Assembly (NCBI GenBank): GCA_963772555.1
Contig: CAVYXQ010000028.1
Coordinates: forward strand, 62,001 to 126,000
DNA from: Roseiarcus sp963772555
GTDB lineage: Bacteria > Pseudomonadota > Alphaproteobacteria > Rhizobiales > Beijerinckiaceae
Length of the DNA stretch: 64,000 nt
Direction of reading: 5' to 3'
The notes under the pieces: generated by a model
What the model saw: only the letters and a program-made list of their open reading frames with translations
Told to the model about the DNA's origin: nothing
Databases searched by the model: none
Shown: piece after piece, positions 1 through 8,175 of the stretch
Layout: each line of letters begins with the position of its first letter
Position numbering within the stretch: position 1 is the stretch's first letter
Program-made: the position numbers and the translations under genes

Positions 1-422
1 CCAGCAGCGGCGGCGGCGACCCCGGCCGGATAGGCGACGCGGTCCTCGTCCGCGAGCGCGCGTAAGGGTTCGCAATCCCAGGCGGCGCGGGCGGCGGCGA
101 CGAAGGCTGTCCCCTGCGCCGTCGTCTCAAGCCGCCGCTCGGCCGAGCCCGCGAGCGCGACCGCGAGCGCGTTCGTCTCGATCAGCGCAGACTTGTCGCC
201 GGCCTCCGCCGCGCGGAAGGCCGCAGCGAACAGGACGGCGTCGGCGCGCGGCGCGCCGAAGGTCAGGAGATCGGCGAGCCAGGCTTCGAGCGAGCGCGCG
301 TCATGGATGTCGCCTGCTTCGACCGCCCATTCGAGCCCGTGCGAATAGGCAAAGGCGCCGACCGGAAAGGCGGGCGACAGCCAGAGCATCAGCGGCAGGA
401 GCGAGGCGTCCGCCTCAGCCAT
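1..422 (-). CDS. ureF: Urease accessory protein UreF (partial, runs off left edge)
   Basis: The minus strand reads an open frame from ATG at 422 to the window edge, giving about 140 residues that begin MAEADASLLPLMLWLSPAFP and continue with VGAFAYSHGLEWAVEAG. This is the typical UreF N-terminus (hydrophobic start, then the Pro-Val-Gly-Ala-Phe-x-Tyr-Ser-His-Gly-Leu motif). UreF is the GTPase-activating partner in the UreD-UreF-UreG complex that loads nickel into apo-urease in the cytoplasm. The start overlaps the end of ureE by 8 bp, so the two are translationally coupled. The C-terminus, and presumably ureG, lie outside the window to the left. There is no stop inside the window, so this is a truncation by the window and not a broken gene. 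Confidence 0.9.
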   Translation of the reverse strand, partial: MAEADASLLPLMLWLSPAFPVGAFAYSHGLEWAVEAGDIHDARSLEAWLADLLTFGAPRADAVLFAAAFRAAEAGDKSALIETNALAVALAGSAERRLETTAQGTAFVAAARAAWDCEPLRALADEDRVAYPAGVAAAAA

Positions 423-1005
423 GTCGATGTTCGTGGCGGCCGTGCCCAGGGTCGTGATCGTGATCGTGGCGATCGCGGTGGTCGTCGCCGTGATGGGCGT
501 GCTCGTGCGCGTGATCGTGGCCGGCATCGTCGTGGCGATGATGATCGTGGCCGTGGCCGTGCGCCTCGGCCGCAGCCTTCACATAAGCCCCGCCTTCCGG
601 GTTGAACGCCGCTTCGAGGGCGATCGCCCGCGCGCCAAGGCCCTTCGCCATCTCCTCGATGACGGGATCGCGGCGGATGCGGATCGCTTTCGGCAGGAGT
701 TCGACGGGCAGATGGCGGTTGCCGAGGTGCCAGGCGACGCGCATCAACGCCAGCGCGTCGGCGGCGCGGATCTCGGTCAGCGGCTCGGGCGCGGCCAGCA
801 CTTCGACGATCCGCCCGTCCTCGAGCCTGAGGCCGTCGCCGCCGCGCAGCATCCTGGCTTCCGGCAGGTCGAGGAGGAAGGCGAGGCCGCGGACCCCAGT
901 CATCGCGATCCGTCGGCGATAGCGCTCGTCGAACTCGAGCACGACGCTGTCGGCCGGCTCGCCACCCCAATCTCCCGCAGGAACAACCTCCCCCGCGCGC
1001 AGCAT
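415..1005 (-). CDS. ureE: Urease accessory protein UreE with His-rich tail
   Basis: 196 residues from ATG at 1005 (MLRAGEVVPAGDWGGEPADS). UreE is the nickel-carrying metallochaperone for urease. The N-terminal half holds the peptide-binding fold (FDERYRRRIAMTGVRGLAFLLD cut by strands, with the LxDGxxVEVLAAPEPL segment near residues 60-75), followed by the metal-binding domain (AWHLGNRHLPVEL, conserved Gly-Asn-Arg-His). The last 55 or so residues are a His/Asp/Gly repeat (HGHGHDHHRHDD and onward), which in this family acts as a nickel store. The open frame extends further upstream to 1218, but that extension runs through the RNase P RNA gene and is not coding, so ATG 1005 is preferred. It overlaps ureF by 8 bp. 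Confidence 0.93.
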   Translation of the reverse strand: MLRAGEVVPAGDWGGEPADSVVLEFDERYRRRIAMTGVRGLAFLLDLPEARMLRGGDGLRLEDGRIVEVLAAPEPLTEIRAADALALMRVAWHLGNRHLPVELLPKAIRIRRDPVIEEMAKGLGARAIALEAAFNPEGGAYVKAAAEAHGHGHDHHRHDDAGHDHAHEHAHHGDDHRDRHDHDHDPGHGRHEHRHG

Positions 1006-1074
1006 GTCCGCCTTTCCGCGGCGAGCGCCGCTCTCTGCCGATGGCTCATCCAGCATGGACGAGGGGCGAAAGGA

Positions 1075-1488
1075 ACGCCAGCCGGCCTGTAAGCCGGGTT
1101 CTGTATGGCCGGGGTTTGTTGCCCCCGGCGTGACGGCCATTCCTCTGGGACGCCCGTCGCCGGGCGCCTCGAGCAACCAACCCGAGCGACAAGGCCAACG
1201 GATGAAGGCCCCGCCCACGCTTGAAAGGGCGCGAGCGCATCGCTCCTATTCGGTTTTGCTCCCGGCGGGGCTTGCCGTGCCGCCGACGTTGCCGCCGACG
1301 CGGTGCGCTCTTGCCGCACCCTTTCACCCTTACCCTGCGCCGGACCTCGCGGCCCGCCGCGGGGCGGTTTGCTTTCTGTGGCGCTTTCCCTGGGGTCGCC
1401 CCCGCCGGACGTTATCCGGCGCCGCATCCGTATGGAGCCCGGACTTTCCTCCGCTTTGAGGCGGCGGCCGTCCGGCCGACTGGCGGAT
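1075..1488 (-). ncRNA. rnpB: RNase P RNA, class A
   Basis: Read on the minus strand, this region carries the conserved bacterial RNase P core in order: GAGGAAAGTCCGGGCTCC near the 5' end (1440-1460), AGGGTGAAAGGGTGCGG with AAGAGCGCACCG in the middle (1300-1335), CAGAGGAATGG (1136-1146), and ACAGAACCCGGCTTACAGG at the 3' end (1087-1105). The ends pair as P1 (GCCAG at 1480-1484 against CTGGC at 1076-1080), which sets the limits to within a few bases. It is the catalytic RNA that trims the 5' leader of tRNA precursors. It lies in the same orientation as ureEF and about 70 bp upstream of ureE. ORFs drawn through it are artefacts. Confidence 0.95.
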
Positions 1489-1757
1489 GGGGCATATGGG
1501 CCGCGGGCGGCGGCGGTCAAGGAAAAACGGCCGGCCTCCGAACAGCCAGGCGCGTTTGCGTGAGGTTGGCGCCGATCGCTCGATCGCGACGCCGGCGAAG
1601 CCTATGAGGCGTCACGGGCGTTCATTGCAGCTTCACCCGGAATATGGGATTAGTGCCGCCGAAGCAGGCGGCTGGCCTGCGCGCGGGGCGCCCCGTCGCG
1701 TATATTCGGGGACGAATGCTGAAAAGCATCGGTAGAACGGACGGGAGTTGAATTGAA

Positions 1758-2051
1758 ATGAAAAGGATGTTTGCTCTTTCGCTGGCGCTCGCCGCCGCCG
1801 TTTCGGTCTCCGCCTGCCAGACCCCCCAGCAGCAGAACGCGCTGGTCGGCGGTGCGCTCGGCGCCGGCGCCGGCGCGATTGTCGGCTCCGCCGTCTCCGG
1901 CGGCAGCGCGGGCGGCGCGCTCGCGGGCGCGGCGATCGGCGCCGGTTCGGGCGCGTTGATCGGCGCCGCGGCGACGCCGCGTCCGGTCGGCCGCTGCGCG
2001 CAATGGGGCTACGACTACAACGGCAATCGCGTCTGCGTCGCCTTCTACTGA
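1758..2051 (+). CDS. Small glycine-zipper lipoprotein
   Basis: 97 residues starting MKRMFALSLALAAAVSVSAC. The first 19 residues form a lipoprotein signal peptide ending in the lipobox Val-Ser-Ala-Cys, so Cys20 would be lipidated and the protein anchored in the envelope. Residues 30-75 are an alternating Gly/Ala glycine zipper, a pattern that inserts in or packs against membranes. The C-terminus (PVGRCAQWGYDYNGNRVCVAFY) has two cysteines that could form a disulfide and a YDYNGNRVC motif common in small alphaproteobacterial secreted proteins. A purine-rich stretch (GGACGGGAG) precedes the ATG. The exact function is unknown. The 270 bp before it hold no other gene that I can support. Confidence 0.8.
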   Translation: MKRMFALSLALAAAVSVSACQTPQQQNALVGGALGAGAGAIVGSAVSGGSAGGALAGAAIGAGSGALIGAAATPRPVGRCAQWGYDYNGNRVCVAFY

Positions 2052-2094
2052 GAGCGGCTGGGGCGAACCGAAACCCCGACGGCCGCGACGGCGA

Positions 2095-2852
2095 ATGACG
2101 GTTGGCCGATCGCCCGATAGTCCGCTCGTCGCCCGGTTCGTCGCTTCGCCCAATCATGGGCCGCGACGCGGCCGGACCCGGGCGGACTGCCTGATCCTGC
2201 ACTATACCGGCACGCCGACTGGCGAGGCGGCGCTCCGCCTCCTGACCGACCCGGCGGCGGAAGTGTCAGCGCATTATTTTGTCTGGGAGGACGGCCGGAT
2301 CGATCAGCTCGTGCCGGAGAGCGAGCGCGCCTGGCATGCCGGCAAGGCCAGCTGGAAAGGCGAGAGCGACCTCAACTCCGCCTCGATCGGCATCGAGATC
2401 GTCAATCCCGGCCACGACGGCGGCTCGCCGCCCTTTCCCGACTCCCAGATCGCCGCGACCATCGCGCTGGCCGGCGAGCTCTGCCAGCGCTGGAAGATTG
2501 CGCCCGCGCGCGTGCTCGCCCATTCCGACGTCGCGCCGTTGCGCAAGCGCGATCCGGGCGAGGCCTTCCCATGGGAAACGCTCTGGCGGGCCGACGTCGG
2601 CCTCTGGGTCCCGCCCGCGCCGCTCGACGGCGGGCCGGTGTTTGCGCACGAGGAAGAGGGGCGCCGGTGCGGGCGCTGCAGGCGATGCTGGCGCTCTACG
2701 GCTACGGCGTGGAGCTGACCGGCGTCTACGACCGCCTGACCCGGGCGGCGGTCGCCGCCTTCCAGCGCCATTTCCGGCCCGAGCGGGTCGACGGCGAGGC
2801 GGACGCCTCCACCATCGCGACGCTGAAGACGCTGATCCAAGGGCTCAAGTAG
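2095..2852 (+). pseudogene. N-acetylmuramoyl-L-alanine amidase (AmiD/AmpD type), split by a frameshift
   Basis: The first frame (2095-2718) encodes an amidase_2 (AmpD-like) domain: CLILHYTGTP with the zinc His near residue 42, AHYFVWEDGRI, SIGIEIVNPG, and VLAHSDVAPLRKRDPG with the second zinc His and the catalytic Lys region. After GPVFAHEEEG the frame becomes nonsense (RRCGRCRRCW). The neighbouring frame immediately gives a peptidoglycan-binding domain (APVRALQAMLALYGYGVEL, then AAVAAFQRHFRP) ending at TAG 2850-2852. AmiD-type enzymes have exactly this order of domains. One extra G in the run at 2658-2661 would restore one 252-residue protein. The amidase domain itself is intact, so a shortened enzyme may still be made. 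It could be a real mutation or a homopolymer read error. Confidence 0.8.
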
Positions 2853-2925
2853 CGATCCGCTGCCCCTTGCGGGCGCGATCGTTGTCCGCGCGCCGCGCTC
2901 GCCGATCGCGACTACAGAGCGCGCA

Positions 2926-5862
2926 TTAATCGGGTCTATCAGCGTTCACGATCGCCTCGAAGGCCTCGCGCACCCGCTTTCGCGCCTCGTCAAGCGCCGC
3001 GACGAAGGCCTCGAAGTCAGGGAAGCCGGCAGCCGCCGCGATGCGGCGCTTGACGCCCGCGGCGGCTTTGGCTGGATCGAACGGGCCCGCGAGGGAAAGG
3101 CGCATGAACTGCGTGGCGTCGGTATAGAGCCGATGCGCGCCGACCAGAGTCTCGACATGATCGGCCGAGAGGAGGCCGGCAGCTCCGGCCTTATCGATCG
3201 CCTTGCGGGTCGAGACGTCGAGGATGTCGGGCCTGCCGTGGGCGAAGGCGAGGGTCAGATACTGGGCGACGAATTCGATGTCGATCAGCCCACCGGCGAC
3301 GAGCTTTAGATCCCAAACGTTCTTGTCGCCCTTCTCGCTCCCGATCAGCGCGCGCATCGAGCGCACGTCGCGGGCGATGTCGCTGGTCTTGCGCCGGCGG
3401 AGGAGCGTACGACGCACCGCCGCCGCGACGTCGTCGGCTGAACTCGCCTCGCCGGCAATGACCCGGGCGCGCGTCAGCGCCATATGCTCCCAGGTCTCCG
3501 CCGCCTCCTCCTGGTAACGGACGAAAGCCGAGAACTGGGTGGCGAGGGGCCCCTGTCGGCCCGAAGGCCTGAGGCGCATGTCGACTTCGTAGAGGCGACC
3601 CGCCTTGGTCGGCGCCGTCAGCGCGGCAAGCAGCCTTTGCGTCAGGCGAGAGTAGTAGAGGCCGGGCGCCAACGGCCGGGGTCCGCTGGATTCACCGGCG
3701 CCATCGGGAAAGTCGTAGATCAGGATCAGGTCGAGGTCGGAGGCCGCCGTCATCTCGCGCGAGCCGAACTTGCCGAGAGCGACGATGGCGATGCGGCCGC
3801 CGCGGACTTTGCCGTGCTCGACGGCAAACGCCTCCTCGACGCGCTGCAGCATCGCCGCGACCAGCGCCTCGGCGAGCGCGCTATAGGCCCGCCCGGCGCG
3901 ATCCGGATCGAGACGGCCGGAAAGAAGATTGAGGCCGATGGCGAACATCTCCTCAGCGGCGAAGTCGCGGGCTCGGTTCAGCGCCTCCTCGTAGCCGCGC
4001 GCCTGGGCGATGAAGGCCTCGGCCCGCTCCCGCGTCCCCGTCTCGTTCAGGCTGGCCTCGAAATCGTCGACGCGGGCTGGATCGATCGCCGCGTCGAGCA
4101 CATGCGGGCGGGTGGCGATGACCTGCGCCAGCCGCGGCGCGGAGCCCAGAACGTCGCCGAACAGCTCCCGAAGGCTCGCGTTCGAGCGCAGGATCGACAG
4201 GAGCTCGACCGAGGCGGGCATCCGCGCCAGCGCTTCGTCGAAGGCGGCCAGCGCCGCATCGGCGTCGCCTGAGCCGGCGAAAGCCTCGAGCAGCGCGGGC
4301 GTCAGTTCCGTCAGGACTTCGCGGGCGCGCTGACTGCGGACGGCGGCGCGGCGGCCGAAATGCCAGCCGCGCACAGTCTCCGCCGCGGCCTCCGGGCGCT
4401 GGAAGCCGAGGCTTCGCAAGGTCTCGATCGTTCCTGGGTCGTCAGAAACTCCGGTGAATACGAGATTGCCGGCCGAGGCCCCGAGCGTCGGCGCATCCTC
4501 GAAAAGCCGCGCGTAATGGCGCTCGACCCGCGTCAGCCAATGGACAAGCTCGCTGGCGAAGGCGTCGAGCCCGGCAAAGCCGCAGAACCTGGCGAAGCGG
4601 TCAAGCTCGGCCCGATCGAACGGCAGGCGCTGCGTCTGCTCGTCGGCCTGCATCTGCAGTCGGTGCTCGATGCGGCGCAGGAAGAGATAGGCGTCGGTGA
4701 GATCCCTCTCCGCCTCGGCGGTCACCCAATTGTCGACGCGGAGCTGCCGCAGCATGTCGAGCGTGCGCGAGCCGCGCATCTGCGGCCGCCGGCCGCCGAA
4801 GATCAGTTGCTGCGTCTGCACGAAGAACTCGACTTCGCGGATGCCGCCGCGGCCAAGCTTGACGTCGTGGCCGGGCACAACGATGCGATCGTGGCCGCGC
4901 ACCGCGTGAATCTGGCGCTTCATCGCGTGAATGTCGGCGATCGTCGCGTAGTCGAAATACTTGCGCCAGATGAAGGGCGCGAGGTCGGCGAGGAAGCGCC
5001 TGCCGAGCGCAAGGTCGCCGGCGACGGGGCGCGCCTTGATCAGCGCGGCGCGTTCCCAGTTCTGTCCGACCGTCTCGTAATAGGCGTAGGCGCTGGCGGT
5101 CGAAAGCGCAACCGGGGTCGAAGCCGGATCAGGCCGCAGCCTGAGGTCGACTCTCAGCACATAGCCGTCGCTTGTGCGCTCCTGCAGGAGGCGGGCGAGC
5201 CCCTTGGCGATGCGCACGAAAAGGGGCGCGGGCTCGATGCCCTCAGGGATCGAGGCGGCCGCCGCGTCGTAAAGCACGATGAGGTCCACGTCGCTCGAAT
5301 AATTGAGTTCGCGCGCCCCGTGCTTGCCGAGCGCGAGCACCGCCATGCCGCAGCCGGCCTCCGGGTCCGGGGCCTCGGAATCGAGCGCCAGGCGGCCCAT
5401 CTCGGCGTTGCGGCGGAGAAGAAAGGCGAGCGCAGCGCGGATCGCGGCGTCGGCAAAGCGGGTCAAGGCCTCGGTCGTCGCGGCGAGGTCCCAGACGCCG
5501 CCGATTTCAGCCAGCGCAATCAGGAGCGCCGACTCCCGCTTGGCCAGGCGCAGTGCGCGCATGAGCTCGGCCTCGTCCGCGTCGCGCCGGGCGAGGAGCG
5601 CCGCGGTCATAGCGTCGAGCGACATCTCCGGCGGCTGCGTCAACAGGCGGGCGGCACGCGTCGGGTCTTCGGTCACCAGCGTCCAGAGATAGGGCGAGTG
5701 ATCGGCAAGGCCGAGCAGGAGTGAACGCGTCGCGCCCTTCATCTCGCGCGTAAGAGGAGCCGCATCCGGCCTCTGCAGCAGGGACGAGAGACGGCGGCGC
5801 GCCGCGGCAGGCGCCGCAAGACGCGGCGCCTCGTCGAGGCGCTCAGCCAGCGTGTCTTTCAA
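2926..5862 (-). CDS. glnE: Bifunctional glutamine synthetase adenylyltransferase/adenylyl-removing enzyme
   Basis: About 978 residues, the family's usual length. It adds and removes AMP on glutamine synthetase in response to PII, so it sets ammonia assimilation. Two nucleotidyltransferase domains are visible. The first carries MAVLALGKHGARELNYSSDVDLIVLYD and the second IAIVALGKFGSREMTAASDLDLILIYDF; both keep the Gly-(Ser/Ala)-Arg-Glu and Asp-x-Asp pattern. Each is followed by a PII-uridylyltransferase-associated helical domain (GRGGIREVEFFVQ, and KLVAGGLIDIEFVAQYL). The long open frame continues upstream to 6081 inside the kinase gene, but the family start fits TTG at 5862 (LKDTLAERLDEAP), preceded by a G-rich stretch. 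It overlaps the kinase stop by 20 bp, so translation is probably coupled. Confidence 0.93.
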   Translation of the reverse strand: MKDTLAERLDEAPRLAAPAAARRRLSSLLQRPDAAPLTREMKGATRSLLLGLADHSPYLWTLVTEDPTRAARLLTQPPEMSLDAMTAALLARRDADEAELMRALRLAKRESALLIALAEIGGVWDLAATTEALTRFADAAIRAALAFLLRRNAEMGRLALDSEAPDPEAGCGMAVLALGKHGARELNYSSDVDLIVLYDAAAASIPEGIEPAPLFVRIAKGLARLLQERTSDGYVLRVDLRLRPDPASTPVALSTASAYAYYETVGQNWERAALIKARPVAGDLALGRRFLADLAPFIWRKYFDYATIADIHAMKRQIHAVRGHDRIVVPGHDVKLGRGGIREVEFFVQTQQLIFGGRRPQMRGSRTLDMLRQLRVDNWVTAEAERDLTDAYLFLRRIEHRLQMQADEQTQRLPFDRAELDRFARFCGFAGLDAFASELVHWLTRVERHYARLFEDAPTLGASAGNLVFTGVSDDPGTIETLRSLGFQRPEAAAETVRGWHFGRRAAVRSQRAREVLTELTPALLEAFAGSGDADAALAAFDEALARMPASVELLSILRSNASLRELFGDVLGSAPRLAQVIATRPHVLDAAIDPARVDDFEASLNETGTRERAEAFIAQARGYEEALNRARDFAAEEMFAIGLNLLSGRLDPDRAGRAYSALAEALVAAMLQRVEEAFAVEHGKVRGGRIAIVALGKFGSREMTAASDLDLILIYDFPDGAGESSGPRPLAPGLYYSRLTQRLLAALTAPTKAGRLYEVDMRLRPSGRQGPLATQFSAFVRYQEEAAETWEHMALTRARVIAGEASSADDVAAAVRRTLLRRRKTSDIARDVRSMRALIGSEKGDKNVWDLKLVAGGLIDIEFVAQYLTLAFAHGRPDILDVSTRKAIDKAGAAGLLSADHVETLVGAHRLYTDATQFMRLSLAGPFDPAKAAAGVKRRIAAAAGFPDFEAFVAALDEARKRVREAFEAIVNADRPD

Positions 5863-7288
5863 AAAGCCCCCCGTTGGAGAGCGCCGGCAGCCGCGCCGGC
5901 TCCTCGTCGGCGGGCAGGATGACACGGACACGAAGTCCCGGCTCGTTGTCCTCGAGTTCGACGGAGCCGCCGTGAAGCCGGGCGACAGCGGCCGCGAGCG
6001 AAAGCCCGAGGCCCGAGCCGGGTCGCGACCGCGAGCCTTCCAGGCGGACGAAACGGCCGAGCACGCGCGCCCGGTCGGCAAGCGCTATTCCCGAGCCGTG
6101 GTCGGCGACCGTAAGCACGATCGATCCGCTGGCGCGATAGGCCGAGATCACGACCTCCGGTTTGATCTTCGCACCGTCTTTCGGCGCGCCATATTTCAGC
6201 GCATTGTCGACCAGATTGGCGATGGTCTGGCCGATCAGTTCGCGGTTGCCGCGAACGTTCAGCGGACCCCTGGTGTCAACCTTGAGCGTGAGGCCTTCCT
6301 CCTCGGCGGCCGGCTCGTAGAGCTCGGCGACGCTGCGGGCGGCCTCGCCGAGATCGAAGGTGTGCAGATCCTCGAGATCGCCGCCGGCTTCGGCGCGGGC
6401 GATCAAAAGAAGCGCGTTGAACACCTTTATCAGGGAGTCCGACTCCTCGATCGTCTTCTCGAGCGCCGCGCGATACGCGGCCGCGTCGCCGCCGTAGGCG
6501 AGCGCGGCCTCCGCATGGTTGCGCAGGCGGGTGAGCGGCGTGCGCAGATCGTGCGCAATGTTGTCCGAGACTTCGCGCAAGCCCTGCATCAATTCGCTGA
6601 TCCGGCCCAGCATCTCATTGAGGCCGACCGCCAGCCGGTCGAGCTCGTCGCCGGAGCCGGACACCGGCAGACGACGCGTCAAATCGCCCGCCATAATGCC
6701 CTTGGCCGAGGTGTTGATCGCGTCGATGCGGCTCAGCACGCGCCGGGCGACGAACAGCGCGCCGATCGCCGCGAGCGCGGCGAAGAACACCAGCGACATC
6801 GCCAGCCCTCGCACCATCACCGAACCGATGCGCGCACGATCGCCGAGATCATGGCCGATGAGGAGTCGAAATCCGCCGGGGAGCACATAAATACGCGCCA
6901 GCGCCCGGCGATAACGGTCGCCGCCGCCAATCGTGTGATAGGGCGTATCGACAAATCCCGGATGATCGAGCACGCCAGGGGGAATCTGCGCGACGTTGCC
7001 AGCGAGCGGCTCGCCGGCGGGATCGGTCAGCAGGTAGAGCGAAGAGCCGGGCTGGCGTGCGCGCGCTTCGATCACCGCGCCGAGCCTTCTCACGCCGCCC
7101 TGCGCATATTGGTCGGCGAGGCCCTTGGCCTCGGCCTCGATCGTCTGTCCCATCTCGTTGTCGACGACGGTGATGACCTGCCAGGCTATCACTGTGAGAA
7201 CGATGCCGGCGCCGACGGAGCTCAGCGCCAGGATCGCCAGGGCGAGGCGGAAGGCCGTGGCGCGGAAGAGCTTACCGAGCGCCGTCAC
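5843..7288 (-). CDS. Membrane sensor histidine kinase (HAMP, HisKA, HATPase)
   Basis: 481 residues. The order is TM1 (about 12-40), a periplasmic sensor of about 120 residues (41-155), TM2 (158-180), HAMP (180-233, SRIDAINTSAKGIMAGDLTRR), HisKA with His246 in DNIAHDLRTPLTRLRNH, and HATPase_c with the N box LVDNALKYG, G1 DHGSGIAL and G2 GSGLGLSLAAAV. It is an orthodox kinase that phosphorylates its partner. It starts within the end of the upstream response regulator gene (overlap 7272-7288) and overlaps glnE at its 3' end, so response regulator, kinase and glnE form one transcription unit, probably also with the HtrA protease upstream. The ligand is unknown; the protease neighbour suggests an envelope signal, which is inference. 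Confidence 0.92.
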   Translation of the reverse strand: MTALGKLFRATAFRLALAILALSSVGAGIVLTVIAWQVITVVDNEMGQTIEAEAKGLADQYAQGGVRRLGAVIEARARQPGSSLYLLTDPAGEPLAGNVAQIPPGVLDHPGFVDTPYHTIGGGDRYRRALARIYVLPGGFRLLIGHDLGDRARIGSVMVRGLAMSLVFFAALAAIGALFVARRVLSRIDAINTSAKGIMAGDLTRRLPVSGSGDELDRLAVGLNEMLGRISELMQGLREVSDNIAHDLRTPLTRLRNHAEAALAYGGDAAAYRAALEKTIEESDSLIKVFNALLLIARAEAGGDLEDLHTFDLGEAARSVAELYEPAAEEEGLTLKVDTRGPLNVRGNRELIGQTIANLVDNALKYGAPKDGAKIKPEVVISAYRASGSIVLTVADHGSGIALADRARVLGRFVRLEGSRSRPGSGLGLSLAAAVARLHGGSVELEDNEPGLRVRVILPADEEPARLPALSNGGLFERHAG

Positions 7289-7955
7289 GAATCATGTATC
7301 CCGCGCCGCGTACGGTGCTGAGCAGCGGCGCGTCAAAATCGCGGTCGATCTTGGCGCGCAGACGCGATACATGCACATCGATCACGTTGGTCTGCGGATC
7401 GAAATGGTAATCCCAGACATGCTCCAGCAGCATGGTCCGAGTGACGACCTTGCCCGCATTCTGCATCAGATACTCGAGCAGGCGGAACTCGCGCGGCTGC
7501 AGGACGATTTCCTCGCCCCTCCTGGTGACCTTGTGGGACAGCCGGTCGAGCGTGAGGTCGGCGACCTTGAAAACCGTCTCTTCCGGAGCTCCTTTCGGTC
7601 GGCGCCTCGCCAGCGTCTCGACGCGCGCCAGAAGCTCGGAAAAAGCGTACGGCTTCGACAGATAGTCGTCGCCGCCAGCCCGGAGCCCCTTGACGCGATC
7701 GTCGACCTGCCCGAGCGCGGAGAGGATGAGGACCGGGGTCTCGTTTTTCTGGTTGCGCAGCGCGCCGACCAGCGTCAGCCCGTCCATCTTCGGCAGCATG
7801 CGATCGACCACGGCGACGTCGTAGCCGCCGTCGACCGCCATGTCGTAACCCGTCACGCCGTCCGCGGCATGGTCGACAACATGGCCCGCCTCGCGAAAGG
7901 CCTTGAGGAGATAGGCCGCGCCGTCCCTGTCGTCTTCAATAATCAGGATGCGCAT
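7272..7955 (-). CDS. OmpR/PhoB-family response regulator
   Basis: 227 residues. The receiver domain (1-115) has the acidic pair at Glu7-Asp8-Asp9, phospho-acceptor Asp51 in DVAVVDRMLPKMDG, and the conserved Lys in YLSKPYAFSELLARV. It is followed by a winged-helix DNA-binding domain (about 125-222) with VVLQPREFRLLEYLMQNAGKV broken by the usual hinge, and VIDVHVSRLRAKID as the recognition helix. It is the transcriptional partner of the kinase that starts inside its last codons. Its ATG lies about 220 bp downstream of the stop of the HtrA gene, across a strong inverted repeat. Confidence 0.94.
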   Translation of the reverse strand: MRILIIEDDRDGAAYLLKAFREAGHVVDHAADGVTGYDMAVDGGYDVAVVDRMLPKMDGLTLVGALRNQKNETPVLILSALGQVDDRVKGLRAGGDDYLSKPYAFSELLARVETLARRRPKGAPEETVFKVADLTLDRLSHKVTRRGEEIVLQPREFRLLEYLMQNAGKVVTRTMLLEHVWDYHFDPQTNVIDVHVSRLRAKIDRDFDAPLLSTVRGAGYMIRDGAR

Positions 7956-7997
7956 GGGCGATATATAGTGTTTCCCGGCCTATTTGGCCAAAGGAAT

Positions 7998-8037
7998 GGC
8001 GGCAGGTCCTCGGGGGGCTTGATAAGGACCTGCCGCC
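7998..8037. repeat. 13-bp perfect inverted repeat between htrA and the response regulator
   Basis: GGCGGCAGGTCCT at 7998-8010 is exactly repeated in reverse complement at 8025-8037, with a 14-base loop. It lies in the 220-bp space between the end of the HtrA gene and the start of the response regulator, both on the minus strand. No U-run follows on the minus strand, so it is not a clean intrinsic terminator. It could be an attenuator, an RNA-processing site separating the two cistrons, or a binding site for a dimeric regulator. Confidence 0.6.
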
Positions 8038-8175
8038 ACCTTGCCGGGGTCGCGCGGGCGGGGAATGTGCGACCGCCGACTGGACGAAAAGGCGCGCTAT
8101 GCGCTGGGCCGGGGACAAGCCCAATAATCCCTTCCGTCCATTTGTTTTCGGCGTCCCCCAGGGGCGCCGACTTCG

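Noticed and set aside
421..1218. Long plus-strand frame (421-1092) and the N-terminal extension of ureE
   Set aside because: The plus frame is the mirror of the His-rich ureE tail (Val/Ile-rich antisense of His/Asp codons), and the extension runs through the RNase P RNA.
900..1607. Several ORFs of 80-200 residues across 1000-1600
   Set aside because: They overlap rnpB, whose conserved core motifs explain the sequence.
4360..5724. 454-residue plus-strand ORF inside glnE
   Set aside because: Antisense of a clearly conserved glnE; high-GC shadow frame without a ribosome binding site.
8149..8169. Stem CGGCG...CGCCG downstream of the HtrA gene considered as a terminator
   Set aside because: The T-run is on the wrong side for the minus-strand transcript (A-run follows), and the stem is imperfect.
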